This document shows positions 1 through 7,432 of a stretch of 29,387 nt of DNA, piece by piece. This DNA is from Bacteroidetes bacterium UBA4416 (GTDB lineage: Bacteria > Bacteroidota > Bacteroidia > B-17B0 > Aurantibacillaceae): assembly GCA_002390745.1 (NCBI GenBank), contig DGQK01000027.1:1-29387 (forward strand), in the 5' to 3' direction. Each line of letters opens with the position of its first letter. Position 1 is the first letter of the stretch. The notes below the pieces were generated by a model. That model was not told the DNA's origin. It ran no database searches and worked only from the letters and a program-made list of their open reading frames with translations. The translations under genes were made by a program, and so were the position numbers.

Positions 1-895
1 CGCCGCCTCTCCCGCCACGCCCGCCGCCTGAGCTGCCGCTCATCACGCCCACGAGGTCTTCCGAAGAAAAATTCTGCTGGTTAATGTTGTTCGACTGTCC
101 TAAAATGCTGATGCGGCGGTTGCCTTTGAAGATATTGGTGGTAAAGCCTGCCGTATATTTGTCATCGTATCCGTAGCCTGCATATACCTTGCCGAACACG
201 CCGTTCCGGAATTGTGGCTTGGTCACGATATTGATGGTCTTGGCTGTGTTGCCGTCCTCGAAGCCTGTCAATAGGGCCTGATCACTTTTCTTATCGAATA
301 CCTGCACCTTATCGATCACTTCCGCCGGCAGGTTCTTCAAAACCGCGGAGGCATCGTCGCCGAAGAAAGGCTTGCCATCCACCAGCACCTGCTTCACATC
401 TTCGCCCTGGGCCTGCACCTTGCCGTCGGTAATGGTTACACCGGGCATTTTGCCGACGAGGTCTTCAGCGCTTGCATCTTTATTCACCTTATAGGCGCTC
501 GAATTGAAGCTCGTGGTATCGCCGTTTTGTGTTGCCAGAGGCGCTTTGCCTTCTACCAGCACTTCTTTCAGAATGGTGGAATTCTGTGTAAGCGAAATGC
601 TTCCCAGGTTGATGGAATCGTTTCCGGTACTGATGTTTCTGAACTGGTCCTTATAACCGAGCGAAAGAATTTTGAGAATGTATTTTTTCTGAGGGTCCGC
701 ATTCAGGCTATAGGTGCCTTCCAGATCTGTGACAGTACCTTTTACCATCGCCGAATCTCCCGGATTCAGCAGGAGAACGGAAGCGCCAATAGCCGGCTGT
801 TTAGTTTCGTCAAGTAGCTTTCCTCTGATGTTCAGGGTTTGAGCAGTTGTTTTCATACCTGCAACCAGCAAGCTTATGGCTAAGAATTTCCTCAT
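1..895 (-). CDS. TonB-dependent outer-membrane receptor, N-terminal part (cut by window edge)
   Basis: I translated this by hand from the ATG at 895 to the window edge: 298 codons without a stop. A short signal peptide is followed by a carboxypeptidase-regulatory-like beta-sandwich (about residues 20-110, with GxVxDxxGxY-type spacing) and a plug domain (about 115-230) containing LVGKMPGVTI and VLVDGKPFFGDD, both typical of Bacteroidota outer-membrane beta-barrel receptors. The visible end turns Gly/Arg-rich (GGGRGGRGG), a common loop at the start of the barrel. By family it should be a TonB/ExbBD-energised importer or a related barrel; the substrate cannot be told. It is divergent from the DUF2911 gene. 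The barrel and the C-terminus are missing because the window starts inside the gene, so there is no evidence that the gene is broken. No SusD partner is visible on this side. Confidence 0.9.
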   Translation of the reverse strand, partial: MRKFLAISLLVAGMKTTAQTLNIRGKLLDETKQPAIGASVLLLNPGDSAMVKGTVTDLEGTYSLNADPQKKYILKILSLGYKDQFRNISTGNDSINLGSISLTQNSTILKEVLVEGKAPLATQNGDTTSFNSSAYKVNKDASAEDLVGKMPGVTITDGKVQAQGEDVKQVLVDGKPFFGDDASAVLKNLPAEVIDKVQVFDKKSDQALLTGFEDGNTAKTINIVTKPQFRNGVFGKVYAGYGYDDKYTAGFTTNIFKGNRRISILGQSNNINQQNFSSEDLVGVMSGSSGGGRGGRGG

Positions 896-1024
896 GAGGG
901 ATAAGACGTTAAATGTACTCCTACGGATTAAGTGGGAGAGTTTAAAAAACGTTAAATTAGTTTAAAGATCAAAGTGTTTAATCAAATAACTGTTGTATAA
1001 ACCACACTGTTTTGGCTAAATAAG

Positions 1025-1032
1025 TATCTTTG
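1025..1032 (+). promoter_or_regulatory. Candidate -7 box of the DUF2911 gene
   Basis: TATCTTTG matches the Bacteroidota -7 consensus TAnnTTTG and lies 30 nt before the ATG at 1063. I see no TTTG at the expected 19-21 nt upstream, so only half of the promoter is supported. The divergent receptor has a weaker match, TACATTTA, on the minus strand at 917-910, 15 nt before its ATG. Confidence 0.45.
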
Positions 1033-1062
1033 GCACTCCAAAAACCAATTAAAACCTGTAAC

Positions 1063-1911
1063 ATGATCCAAACATTAAAAACCTTCACAGCTGCCCTTGC
1101 CCTCACTATGGCAACCGGCACAAGCCTGCAGGCCCAGCTGAAAGTGCCTGCGCCAAGCCCTTCCCAAACCTTAAAGCAGGCAATGGGCCTTTCTGAAATC
1201 ACCATCGACTATTCACGTCCCGGAGCCAAAGGCCGTGTCATTTACGGTGATGTGGTGCCTTTCGGAAAAGTATGGCGCACCGGTGCTAACGGCTCTACCA
1301 AAATTACCTTCGGTGAAGATGTAAAAGTAGAAGGAAATGCAGTAGCCGCAGGAACGTATGCTTTGTACACCATACCGAATAAAGACAGCTGGGAGATCAT
1401 GCTGTATAAAGACCTGACACTGGGCGGAAACGTGGCAGATTACAAAAAAGAGAATGAATTGGTACGTTTTTCGGTGAAGCCTAAAGCCTTATCTGAAAAA
1501 GTAGAAACCTTCACCATCGATGTGGCCGATGTAACATCTAACTCTGCCAACATTGAGCTGAACTGGGAAAAAACACGCGTGGCGTTCAACGTAACGGCTG
1601 ATATCGACAGCAAGATCATGAAAAACATCGAAACCAATGTGGTAAACGACAACCGCCCGTATTTCCAGGCAGCAAGCTATTATTATGAAAATAATAAGGA
1701 CCTTGCCAAAGCCTATGAGTGGACAGAAAAAGCCATTGCTGCCAACCCTAAAGCGTTCTGGATCGTGATGCTGAAAGCAAAGATCCAGGCGAAACAGAAA
1801 GACAAGAAAGGCGCGATCGCTTCTGCCGAGCAGGTCATCGCCCTGGCTACTGAAGCTAAAAACGACGACTACGTGACAATGGCTAAAAAGCTGATCGCTG
1901 AGAATAAATAA
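1063..1911 (+). CDS. Secreted DUF2911 family protein
   Basis: The product is 282 aa. The ATG at 1063 is chosen because it begins a clean signal peptide (hydrophobic stretch ending near LQAQ, about residues 1-24); an in-frame TTG 33 nt earlier would put polar residues in front of it. Residues of about 30-170 match the DUF2911 domain by eye: IDYSRPGAKGR, VVPFGKVWRTGAN and AAGTYALYTIP are its hallmark segments. The C-terminal 100 residues are helical and TPR-like. The family is common in Bacteroidota and exported to the periplasm, but no biochemical function is established. A rho-independent terminator follows 27 nt downstream, so it is probably a single-gene unit. Confidence 0.9.
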   Translation: MIQTLKTFTAALALTMATGTSLQAQLKVPAPSPSQTLKQAMGLSEITIDYSRPGAKGRVIYGDVVPFGKVWRTGANGSTKITFGEDVKVEGNAVAAGTYALYTIPNKDSWEIMLYKDLTLGGNVADYKKENELVRFSVKPKALSEKVETFTIDVADVTSNSANIELNWEKTRVAFNVTADIDSKIMKNIETNVVNDNRPYFQAASYYYENNKDLAKAYEWTEKAIAANPKAFWIVMLKAKIQAKQKDKKGAIASAEQVIALATEAKNDDYVTMAKKLIAENK

Positions 1912-1937
1912 TCCGTTATTTTTTTGAATCAGAAAAG

Positions 1938-1963
1938 ATCCCGCTCAAAAGGCGGGATTTTTT
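1938..1963 (+). terminator. Rho-independent terminator after the DUF2911 gene
   Basis: A perfect 7-bp stem, ATCCCGC (1938-1944) with GCGGGAT (1952-1958), has a 7-nt loop and is followed by a T-run to 1963. Confidence 0.9.
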
Positions 1964-2137
1964 GTTGTAAGGTACGGGAGCCAGGTGTGTTTGCCTCTTA
2001 CCAGCCTGGTTATAGAATGTTTAGCTCCTGTTGAGCCAATGATTAATTGGGATGTATCGCTTAATAATGGGTTGCTCTTATGGAACAACCGAAAAAAGAC
2101 CGGTTTCCAGTGTTTGTAGCTTGGCGAAGACCTGGAG

Positions 2138-2244
2138 CATACTTCCTTGTATGATGTGTGTATCCATCTTTTATATGGCTCCGTAGGAGCCCCACATCAT
2201 TAAACTCCAATACATTTGCTATGGTATTCTTGCTCCGTAGGATC
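2138..2244. repeat. REP-like cluster of three short stem-loops in gene-free DNA (1964-2317)
   Basis: The 350-bp gap between the DUF2911 terminator and the symporter stop holds no convincing gene. It contains three short dyads: CATAC-ttcctt-GTATG (2138-2153), GGCTCC-GTA-GGAGCC (2177-2191, perfect 6-bp arms) and an imperfect copy GCTCC-GTA-GGATC (2232-2244). From memory, GCTCCGTAGGAGC cores recur in intergenic repeats of Bacteroidota genomes. Membership of a genome-wide family is inference, since only one element is in this window. A 66-codon minus-strand frame at 2061-2261 runs across all three dyads and looks repeat-derived rather than a gene. Confidence 0.5.
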
Positions 2245-2317
2245 AAAACATTAAATCCCACATGGTAACGGGTTTTTAATTTTACGCATGATACCTAATG
2301 ACTCCCTTATGATGCCA

Positions 2318-4018
2318 TTATATGGTTGGCGCCCTGCGCTTATTCATAACTGTCTGTAACAAAAAAGCAATGATCATCACGGCAAAGCAGCCGATAACAT
2401 TGAGCCACAGGAAAGCCGTGAGGTTGGTGATCCAGGCATACACGATAAAAGCTTCTGCCACGAGCGCCGCATAAAATACAGCGGTTCCGCTGATCTGTTT
2501 CATGTAAAATGCCACCAGGAAAATCCCCAGGATCGTGCCGTAAAACAAGGAACCTAAAATATTGACCGCTTCGATGAGGTTGCCCACGCGGCTGGCGTAG
2601 AAAGCGGTAATGATGCAAAACAGACCCCAGGCAACGGTTGTCCACCGGGATACGCTCAGGTAGCTCTTATCGCTTGCTTCTTTTTTGTACAGCCGCTTGT
2701 AAAAGTCGACCACGGTTGTCGAAGCCAGGGAGTTGAGCCCGCTGGCCATAGAGCCCATCGAGGCCAGGAAAATGATCGCTATGAGCAAACCCACAACACC
2801 AACGGGCAATTGCTGTGTGATGAAGCTCAGGAAAATATAATTGGTATCATTCGTGTCAGCTGTAGGGCTGTTCTTTTTCATCAGCCCGGCCACTTCTTTG
2901 CGAATGGCATTGCTTTTTTCATCGGCTGCTTTTACCTTTTTCCCTGCTTCCTCCATCGCTGCTTCATCGCGGCTGTGTATGGCATCTACCAACAGGTTTA
3001 CCTGTACCTGTTTTTCGTTATGAGCACGTGTATAAGCCTCTTCAAGCCTATGGTAATCGGCTTTGTAAGCGCTCTTCTCTATCTGCTTCACTTCGGCCTT
3101 ATTAAAAAATACCGGCGCCTGGTGGAACTGGTAAAAAGTAAATACCATCACGCCGATCAGCAGGATAAAGAACTGCATCGGGATTTTGATCAGGCCATTC
3201 ATCACCAGCCCCAGGCGGCTTTGCGCAATCGACTTGCCCGTGAGATAGCGGCCTACCTGCGATTGATCGGTTCCGAAATAAGAAAGCTGTAAAAAGAAGC
3301 CGCCGATGATCCCCGACCAGATATTGTATTTGTTGTTGAGGTCGAAGCTGGTATCAATCGCATTGATCTTTCCCATTTTTCCGGAAATATGGAGGGCGTC
3401 CGAAAAGCTGACCTTATCCGGGAGCAGGTGCACCACCATATAGGCAGCGAGAAATAATCCCGCGAAGATCACGCTCATCTGGAACAGCTGCGTATAGGAA
3501 ACCGCTTTGGCGCCGCCGTATACCGTGTAGCCTATCACCAGAAGGCCGTTGATGACAATGGTATAATTGACATCGATGTTCAGGATCGTGGACAGGATAA
3601 TGGCCGGTGCATAAATGGTTATGCCCGTGGAAAGGCCCCGTTGCAGTAGGAACAGGAAAGCCGTTAAAGTCCTGGTCTTATTGTCGAAGCGCTTTTCGAG
3701 AAACTCGTAAGCCGTAAAAACATTCAGCTTATTGTAGATAGGAATAAAGGTAATACAAAGCACCACCATGGCCAGCGGCAGGCCGAAATAGAATTGCACA
3801 AAACGGAGCCCGTCGGTATAGCCTTGCCCGGGCGCCGATAGAAAGGTGATAGCGCTGGCTTGTGTGGCCATCACCGATAGGCCGACGTGGTACCAGGGCA
3901 TTTTCCGGTCGGCAAGCAGGTAGCCTTCGATGCTTTTGGTATGGCGGCTTTTCCACACACCATAGCCAATGATGGACAGGAGCGTAATTCCTAAGACTAT
4001 CCAATCGGTGATACTCAT
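2318..4018 (-). CDS. Sodium:solute symporter (SSS family)
   Basis: The product is 566 aa with about 13 hydrophobic segments. SSS-family features include the N-terminal VLGITLLSIIGYGVW helix, the GYLLADRKMPW loop, AITFLSAPGQGYTDG, YTVYGGAKAV and the late SMGSMASGLNSLASTTVVD helix. A charged, helical insert at about residues 305-395 (rich in K/E/A) between membrane helices is typical of Bacteroidota members. It should import an organic solute with Na+ across the inner membrane; the substrate is unknown. The start ATG (4018-4016) overlaps the stop of the upstream 41-codon gene (ATGA), implying translational coupling. The PIG-L deacetylase gene lies upstream on the same strand, so the solute may be a product of that enzyme (inference). 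Confidence 0.92.
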   Translation of the reverse strand: MSITDWIVLGITLLSIIGYGVWKSRHTKSIEGYLLADRKMPWYHVGLSVMATQASAITFLSAPGQGYTDGLRFVQFYFGLPLAMVVLCITFIPIYNKLNVFTAYEFLEKRFDNKTRTLTAFLFLLQRGLSTGITIYAPAIILSTILNIDVNYTIVINGLLVIGYTVYGGAKAVSYTQLFQMSVIFAGLFLAAYMVVHLLPDKVSFSDALHISGKMGKINAIDTSFDLNNKYNIWSGIIGGFFLQLSYFGTDQSQVGRYLTGKSIAQSRLGLVMNGLIKIPMQFFILLIGVMVFTFYQFHQAPVFFNKAEVKQIEKSAYKADYHRLEEAYTRAHNEKQVQVNLLVDAIHSRDEAAMEEAGKKVKAADEKSNAIRKEVAGLMKKNSPTADTNDTNYIFLSFITQQLPVGVVGLLIAIIFLASMGSMASGLNSLASTTVVDFYKRLYKKEASDKSYLSVSRWTTVAWGLFCIITAFYASRVGNLIEAVNILGSLFYGTILGIFLVAFYMKQISGTAVFYAALVAEAFIVYAWITNLTAFLWLNVIGCFAVMIIAFLLQTVMNKRRAPTI

Positions 4019-4140
4019 TGATACTGTTGTGTAAATATGGAAAGGAGAACAATGATCAGCACCAGCGTGCCGATCACCAGCGCGTATACGTTGCGCCAGG
4101 AGCCAAGGATGGGTGATTTTTCTTCTTCTTCGTTAGGCAT
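4015..4140 (-). CDS. 41-aa single-span membrane microprotein coupled to the symporter
   Basis: ATG at 4140, stop TGA at 4017-4015, 41 codons. The product has an acidic head (MPNEEEEK), a central SWRNVY segment, one hydrophobic span at about residues 18-36 (ALVIGTLVLIIVLLSIF) and a short polar tail. The stop shares ATGA with the symporter start, the usual sign of a co-translated pair. I do not recognise a named family. By analogy with DUF4212-type small subunits of some SSS transporters it could be an accessory subunit, but it is about half that size and I see no sequence match. The overlap, membrane span and normal codon use make it a credible gene. Confidence 0.72.
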   Translation of the reverse strand: MPNEEEEKSPILGSWRNVYALVIGTLVLIIVLLSIFTQQYQ

Positions 4141-4171
4141 GTCGGTTAAATTTGCAGCCACGTGTTGACTT

Positions 4172-4208
4172 CGGGAGCCTCAGTCAATGATGGTGGTTGA
4201 GGCTCTCG
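4172..4208. repeat. Inverted repeat between the PIG-L gene and the microprotein gene
   Basis: Perfect 8-bp arms GAGCCTCA (4175-4182) and TGAGGCTC (4198-4205) extend to 11 bp with one mismatch (4172/4208) around a 15-nt loop. It lies just after the PIG-L stop and 32 nt before the microprotein ATG. Neither side has a T-tract, so a classical terminator is unlikely. An mRNA-stabilising hairpin or a processing site between the two cistrons fits better. Confidence 0.5.
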
Positions 4209-4242
4209 AAACCACCAGGCGCAGGCTTTATTAATAGCTCTC

Positions 4243-6735
4243 TTACTTATTCTCCGGCAGGCTTAGCAGGTTCACAAACAGCCTGTAGGCCCCCGGAATA
4301 CCCGCCGGCAGCTCCCTGAAGAATACCAGGCCTGTGTATACAAAATTTCCCTTACCGTATTTTCCGATGATGAGGCTTCCTTCCGAAGGTTTCTCGTTAG
4401 GGTCATTCATCGTTAGCACCGTTTCATAGTGTTTGTCTATCTCCGTCGCGAAATAAATACCGCGTTCCTGGATCCAGTTCTCAAAATCATTCTGTGTGAT
4501 CACATTCGGGAAATTCAAGGCACTGTGCTTAGGATTACTGAAGGTTACCTCTGCTTTTTCATTGGTCACACGGTCGCGGGCTATCGTAAAAGGGTAAGGA
4601 CCGATCTTCGCCACTACCGGGCCGATGCGGTTATTGGTATTGTATTGTACGATCAGGTTCCCGCCGTTCTTTACATAATCCATCAGGCGGGCATAGTGCA
4701 CCTGCAGGCGGTCGTTGGTATTATAAGCCCTCACTCCCGAAACGATCGCATTGTATTTCGATAAATTGTCGTTGCTCAATAACTCATCGGTCAGTACCGT
4801 TACGTTGTATCCCACCTGTTTCAGAGCTGCCGGTACATCATCGCCGGCGCCCGGAATGTAGCCGATGTTAAGGCCCGTTTTTTTCAAGTCGATGTTTACA
4901 AGCCCAGCTTCTGCGTCGCTCAGGATAAACTGGTATGGAATATGGTCGTATTCCATGCGCCTGATGCTTTTTGTGTAGGTTTTACCGTTAATGGAAAGAG
5001 AAGCATCGAGTCTGCCGTCTTTTGCACCTTTGGCAGCACTGATCACGGCTTCGATGAGGGCTTCATCACCCTTTGCACTAAGTTTGAAATCCGGATGTTT
5101 GATGCTGATGTTCCAGCCTTCCGTGCCTTTTAAAGAAAGCGTTCCGTTCACATTAGTCGTATTCGCTTTTACCGTCAGGAAAATGGTTTTAGGAGCCGCA
5201 TCCGTAAACACAAATACCTTTTCCGGGATGTTTACGGTGGCCGGTGGAAGTACTTCGAAAGGCCTGTACACCTCGCCCTTCACAGGATCGGTGTATTTGT
5301 AGCTGAGCCCGCGTTCAATGCTCAGGTTGAGGTCCTGAACAGAAATGTTGAAGGTGACTTTGGCGGCAGCATCATTTTCCGGTTTGCCAATGAGAGAAGC
5401 ATGCGCAATGTGGTACGTTCCGATCTCATGCTTTTCATTCAGCCAGTAAGGGTTAGAGAAAGGCATGTTTTCCGGAAGCTTTTCCTTATGCCTGAACGTA
5501 TAAAGCTCGTTCGTTTTTAATGTCAGGGCTGTGGCGCTGTCCGTCTGTTGTAAGAAAGACAGGCTGTTTAATTTTACCACTGTATTGTTGCGGTTAACAA
5601 TTTGTGCCGTAATGGCAACCTCCTGCCCGGGGATCCCCATATAGTCGCTGGCCGTTGCTTCCAGCCACAGACCCGAGCATGCCAGCAGGATGCTCTCTGC
5701 TTCTTTCAGCTTTTGTTTCTTCCAATAGCTCAGCAAGGTATTTTTATCATCCAGGAGTTGGAGTTGCTTGTAAATGGCGACAAGCTCAGTGATGCTGTTT
5801 TCAGGCAGTTGAGGATTGAACTTCTTAATGCATTCATCAATTAATTTCTGAATTTTCTCCTGTCCTTTAAACTTTGTCCAGCTGGTGTTGATGCCTTCCA
5901 GCAGATCGCTTTTAGCGCTGTCGCCTTTCAGCAATTTGAAATATTCCAGGCCGGATCCCCTCGTCTTTGCAGATCCGAAGCCCTGGCTCTTGTGTGAAGA
6001 ACGGCTTTCGGCGGCGATCTCTCCATAGCCTTTCCCCAGTAAAGGATTATAAACGCCTACATCGATCTTCAATTGGTTGGGAGCAGTGGTGTTGGTGGTT
6101 CCAAAGTTAAAGGTGTTCCAGAAAATGCGCCTGGCCTGCCACACTTCGGTAGAGCGCAGCTGTTCCGGAAAACGTTTCGGGTCGGCTGCTGCATCAAAGG
6201 CTTCTACTGCGAGGATCGCAGAAGCTGTGTGGTGCCCGTGACCACCTTCACCTGTTGTCGGGAAACGGCATACGATCACATCCGGCTTAAAGCGGCGGAT
6301 CGCCAGCACTACATCCGATAAGATGCTGTCTTTATTCCAGATCGAAAATGTTTCTTCCGGATTTTTAGAGAAGCCAAAATCATTGGCTCTGGTGAAGAAC
6401 TGCTCGGCGCCGTCGATCCGCCGGGCTGCCAGCAATTCCTGGGTGCGGATCAGGCCCAAGGGCTCACCCTGCTCCTTGCCGATGAGGTTTTGGCCGCCAT
6501 CGCCGCGGGTAAGTGATAAATAACCGGTCCTTACCTTTTTTTCATTGGCGAGGTAAGCCAGCAGACGTGTATTTTCATCATCCGGGTGTGCTGCTACATA
6601 CAGCACGCTCCCCACGGTATTTAGTTTTTTGAGGGCCTGTACAATTTCGGAAGAATTGAGCGTTTGGTTCGATTGAGAAAATGCACTGATGCCACGCGTC
6701 AGCAGCAGCGCAAGAAGAGCGATCTGTAGTTTCAT
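4243..6735 (-). CDS. Exported PIG-L/LmbE family deacetylase with C-terminal beta and amidotransferase-like domains
   Basis: The product is 830 aa. A signal peptide (about 1-21) is followed by a PIG-L domain (about 40-290) with the zinc-site motif AAHPDDE (48-54) and the second histidine cluster GHGHH (165-169). The middle (about 350-610) is beta-rich and Ig/NEW-like. The last 210 residues resemble a ThuA/class-I amidotransferase-like fold (VLTDELL, YNAIVSGVRAYN, YVKNGGNLIVQYN). PIG-L enzymes remove N-acetyl groups from GlcNAc-type sugars. This length and domain order are usual for large Bacteroidota members. The exported location suggests action on extracellular or cell-wall glycoconjugates. 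It precedes the microprotein/symporter pair on the same strand, so a deacetylate-and-import module is plausible but unproven. Confidence 0.9.
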   Translation of the reverse strand: MKLQIALLALLLTRGISAFSQSNQTLNSSEIVQALKKLNTVGSVLYVAAHPDDENTRLLAYLANEKKVRTGYLSLTRGDGGQNLIGKEQGEPLGLIRTQELLAARRIDGAEQFFTRANDFGFSKNPEETFSIWNKDSILSDVVLAIRRFKPDVIVCRFPTTGEGGHGHHTASAILAVEAFDAAADPKRFPEQLRSTEVWQARRIFWNTFNFGTTNTTAPNQLKIDVGVYNPLLGKGYGEIAAESRSSHKSQGFGSAKTRGSGLEYFKLLKGDSAKSDLLEGINTSWTKFKGQEKIQKLIDECIKKFNPQLPENSITELVAIYKQLQLLDDKNTLLSYWKKQKLKEAESILLACSGLWLEATASDYMGIPGQEVAITAQIVNRNNTVVKLNSLSFLQQTDSATALTLKTNELYTFRHKEKLPENMPFSNPYWLNEKHEIGTYHIAHASLIGKPENDAAAKVTFNISVQDLNLSIERGLSYKYTDPVKGEVYRPFEVLPPATVNIPEKVFVFTDAAPKTIFLTVKANTTNVNGTLSLKGTEGWNISIKHPDFKLSAKGDEALIEAVISAAKGAKDGRLDASLSINGKTYTKSIRRMEYDHIPYQFILSDAEAGLVNIDLKKTGLNIGYIPGAGDDVPAALKQVGYNVTVLTDELLSNDNLSKYNAIVSGVRAYNTNDRLQVHYARLMDYVKNGGNLIVQYNTNNRIGPVVAKIGPYPFTIARDRVTNEKAEVTFSNPKHSALNFPNVITQNDFENWIQERGIYFATEIDKHYETVLTMNDPNEKPSEGSLIIGKYGKGNFVYTGLVFFRELPAGIPGAYRLFVNLLSLPENK

Positions 6736-6777
6736 AAAGGTTCTTAAATCGGATTAAGGTACTAATAAATGATAAAA

Positions 6778-6790
6778 CGCATTTTATGCG
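6778..6790. repeat. Short perfect dyad upstream of the PIG-L gene
   Basis: CGCAT-TTT-ATGCG (5-bp arms) lies 43 nt before the PIG-L start codon on the minus strand. Its place suits an operator, but it is short and I cannot tie it to a regulator. Confidence 0.3.
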
Positions 6791-6829
6791 GATGTTAATA
6801 TTCGTGAATAAATAGCTAAGGCCTGTGCG

Positions 6830-7219
6830 TTAACGCTCATAAAGTTCAATAGGAAGACCGTCGGGATCGGAGAAAAATGTGAATTTTTTACCTGTATACT
6901 CGTCGGTGCGCACCGGCTCTGTCCTGATATGTTTGCTTTTCAGGTATTCGATGCCCGCCTCAACGCTTTCCACTTCAAAAGCGAGATGGCGTAAGCCTGC
7001 CGCTTCAGGACGCGATACGCGTGCCGGTGGTTCGGGAAAAGAAAAGAGCTCGATCACGTAATGGCCTCCGAGCGAGAGGTCCAGTTTGTAAGACTGCCGC
7101 TCTGCGCGGTATACTTCCCGGATCACTTCCAGGCCAAGGATTTCCGTATAAAATGCCCTGGAGGCCTTGTAGTCAGAGCAGATAATGGCGATGTGGTGGA
7201 CTTTGGTAAGATGAAGCAT
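6830..7219 (-). CDS. VOC/glyoxalase-fold metalloprotein (YaeR/GloA2-like)
   Basis: The product is 129 aa, the full length of a single two-module VOC protein. The four expected metal ligands are present: H9 (VHHIAI), E57 (VIELFSF), H78 (LRHLAFEV) and E125 (LPIELYE), with FFSDPDGLPIE as the closing signature. The family includes glyoxalase I, dioxygenases and many uncharacterised proteins. This subgroup (YaeR/SMU1112c-like) is usually annotated lactoylglutathione lyase-like without proof, so the substrate is unknown. It is cytosolic, with no signal peptide. It lies 94 nt upstream of the PIG-L gene on the same strand and could be the first gene of that unit. A weak -7 match, TAGCTTTA, precedes the ATG. 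Confidence 0.88.
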   Translation of the reverse strand: MLHLTKVHHIAIICSDYKASRAFYTEILGLEVIREVYRAERQSYKLDLSLGGHYVIELFSFPEPPARVSRPEAAGLRHLAFEVESVEAGIEYLKSKHIRTEPVRTDEYTGKKFTFFSDPDGLPIELYER

Positions 7220-7380
7220 GGATTAAAGCTACATGATTTTACAGAAACAAAAAAGAAGTGCTTTTAGCTTTTGTAAATCCGGTCCGTATAAGCGCCCCCG
7301 ATTTTACTCCGCCTTCGCTATGCATACCGGCTTCTGTGGTATAAATTCCTGTCAGGAAAAAATCACTGACCTGATCCCAT

Positions 7381-7420
7381 AAAAAAATCCCCGGCTTTTT
7401 TTGAGGCCGGGGATTTTTTT
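7381..7420 (-). terminator. Bidirectional rho-independent terminator after the CUB/Ig surface protein gene
   Basis: A 9-bp stem, ATCCCCGGC (7387-7395) with GCCGGGGAT (7406-7414), has a 10-nt loop. A7 lies on the left and T7 on the right, so it can work on both strands. It serves the gene ending at 7433. Confidence 0.92.
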
Positions 7421-7432
7421 ATTCAGTGCCAT

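Noticed and set aside
2061..2261. 66-codon minus-strand frame in the gene-free region
   Set aside because: It overlaps all three dyads of the REP-like cluster, has no family likeness or promoter, and is better explained by the repeat element.
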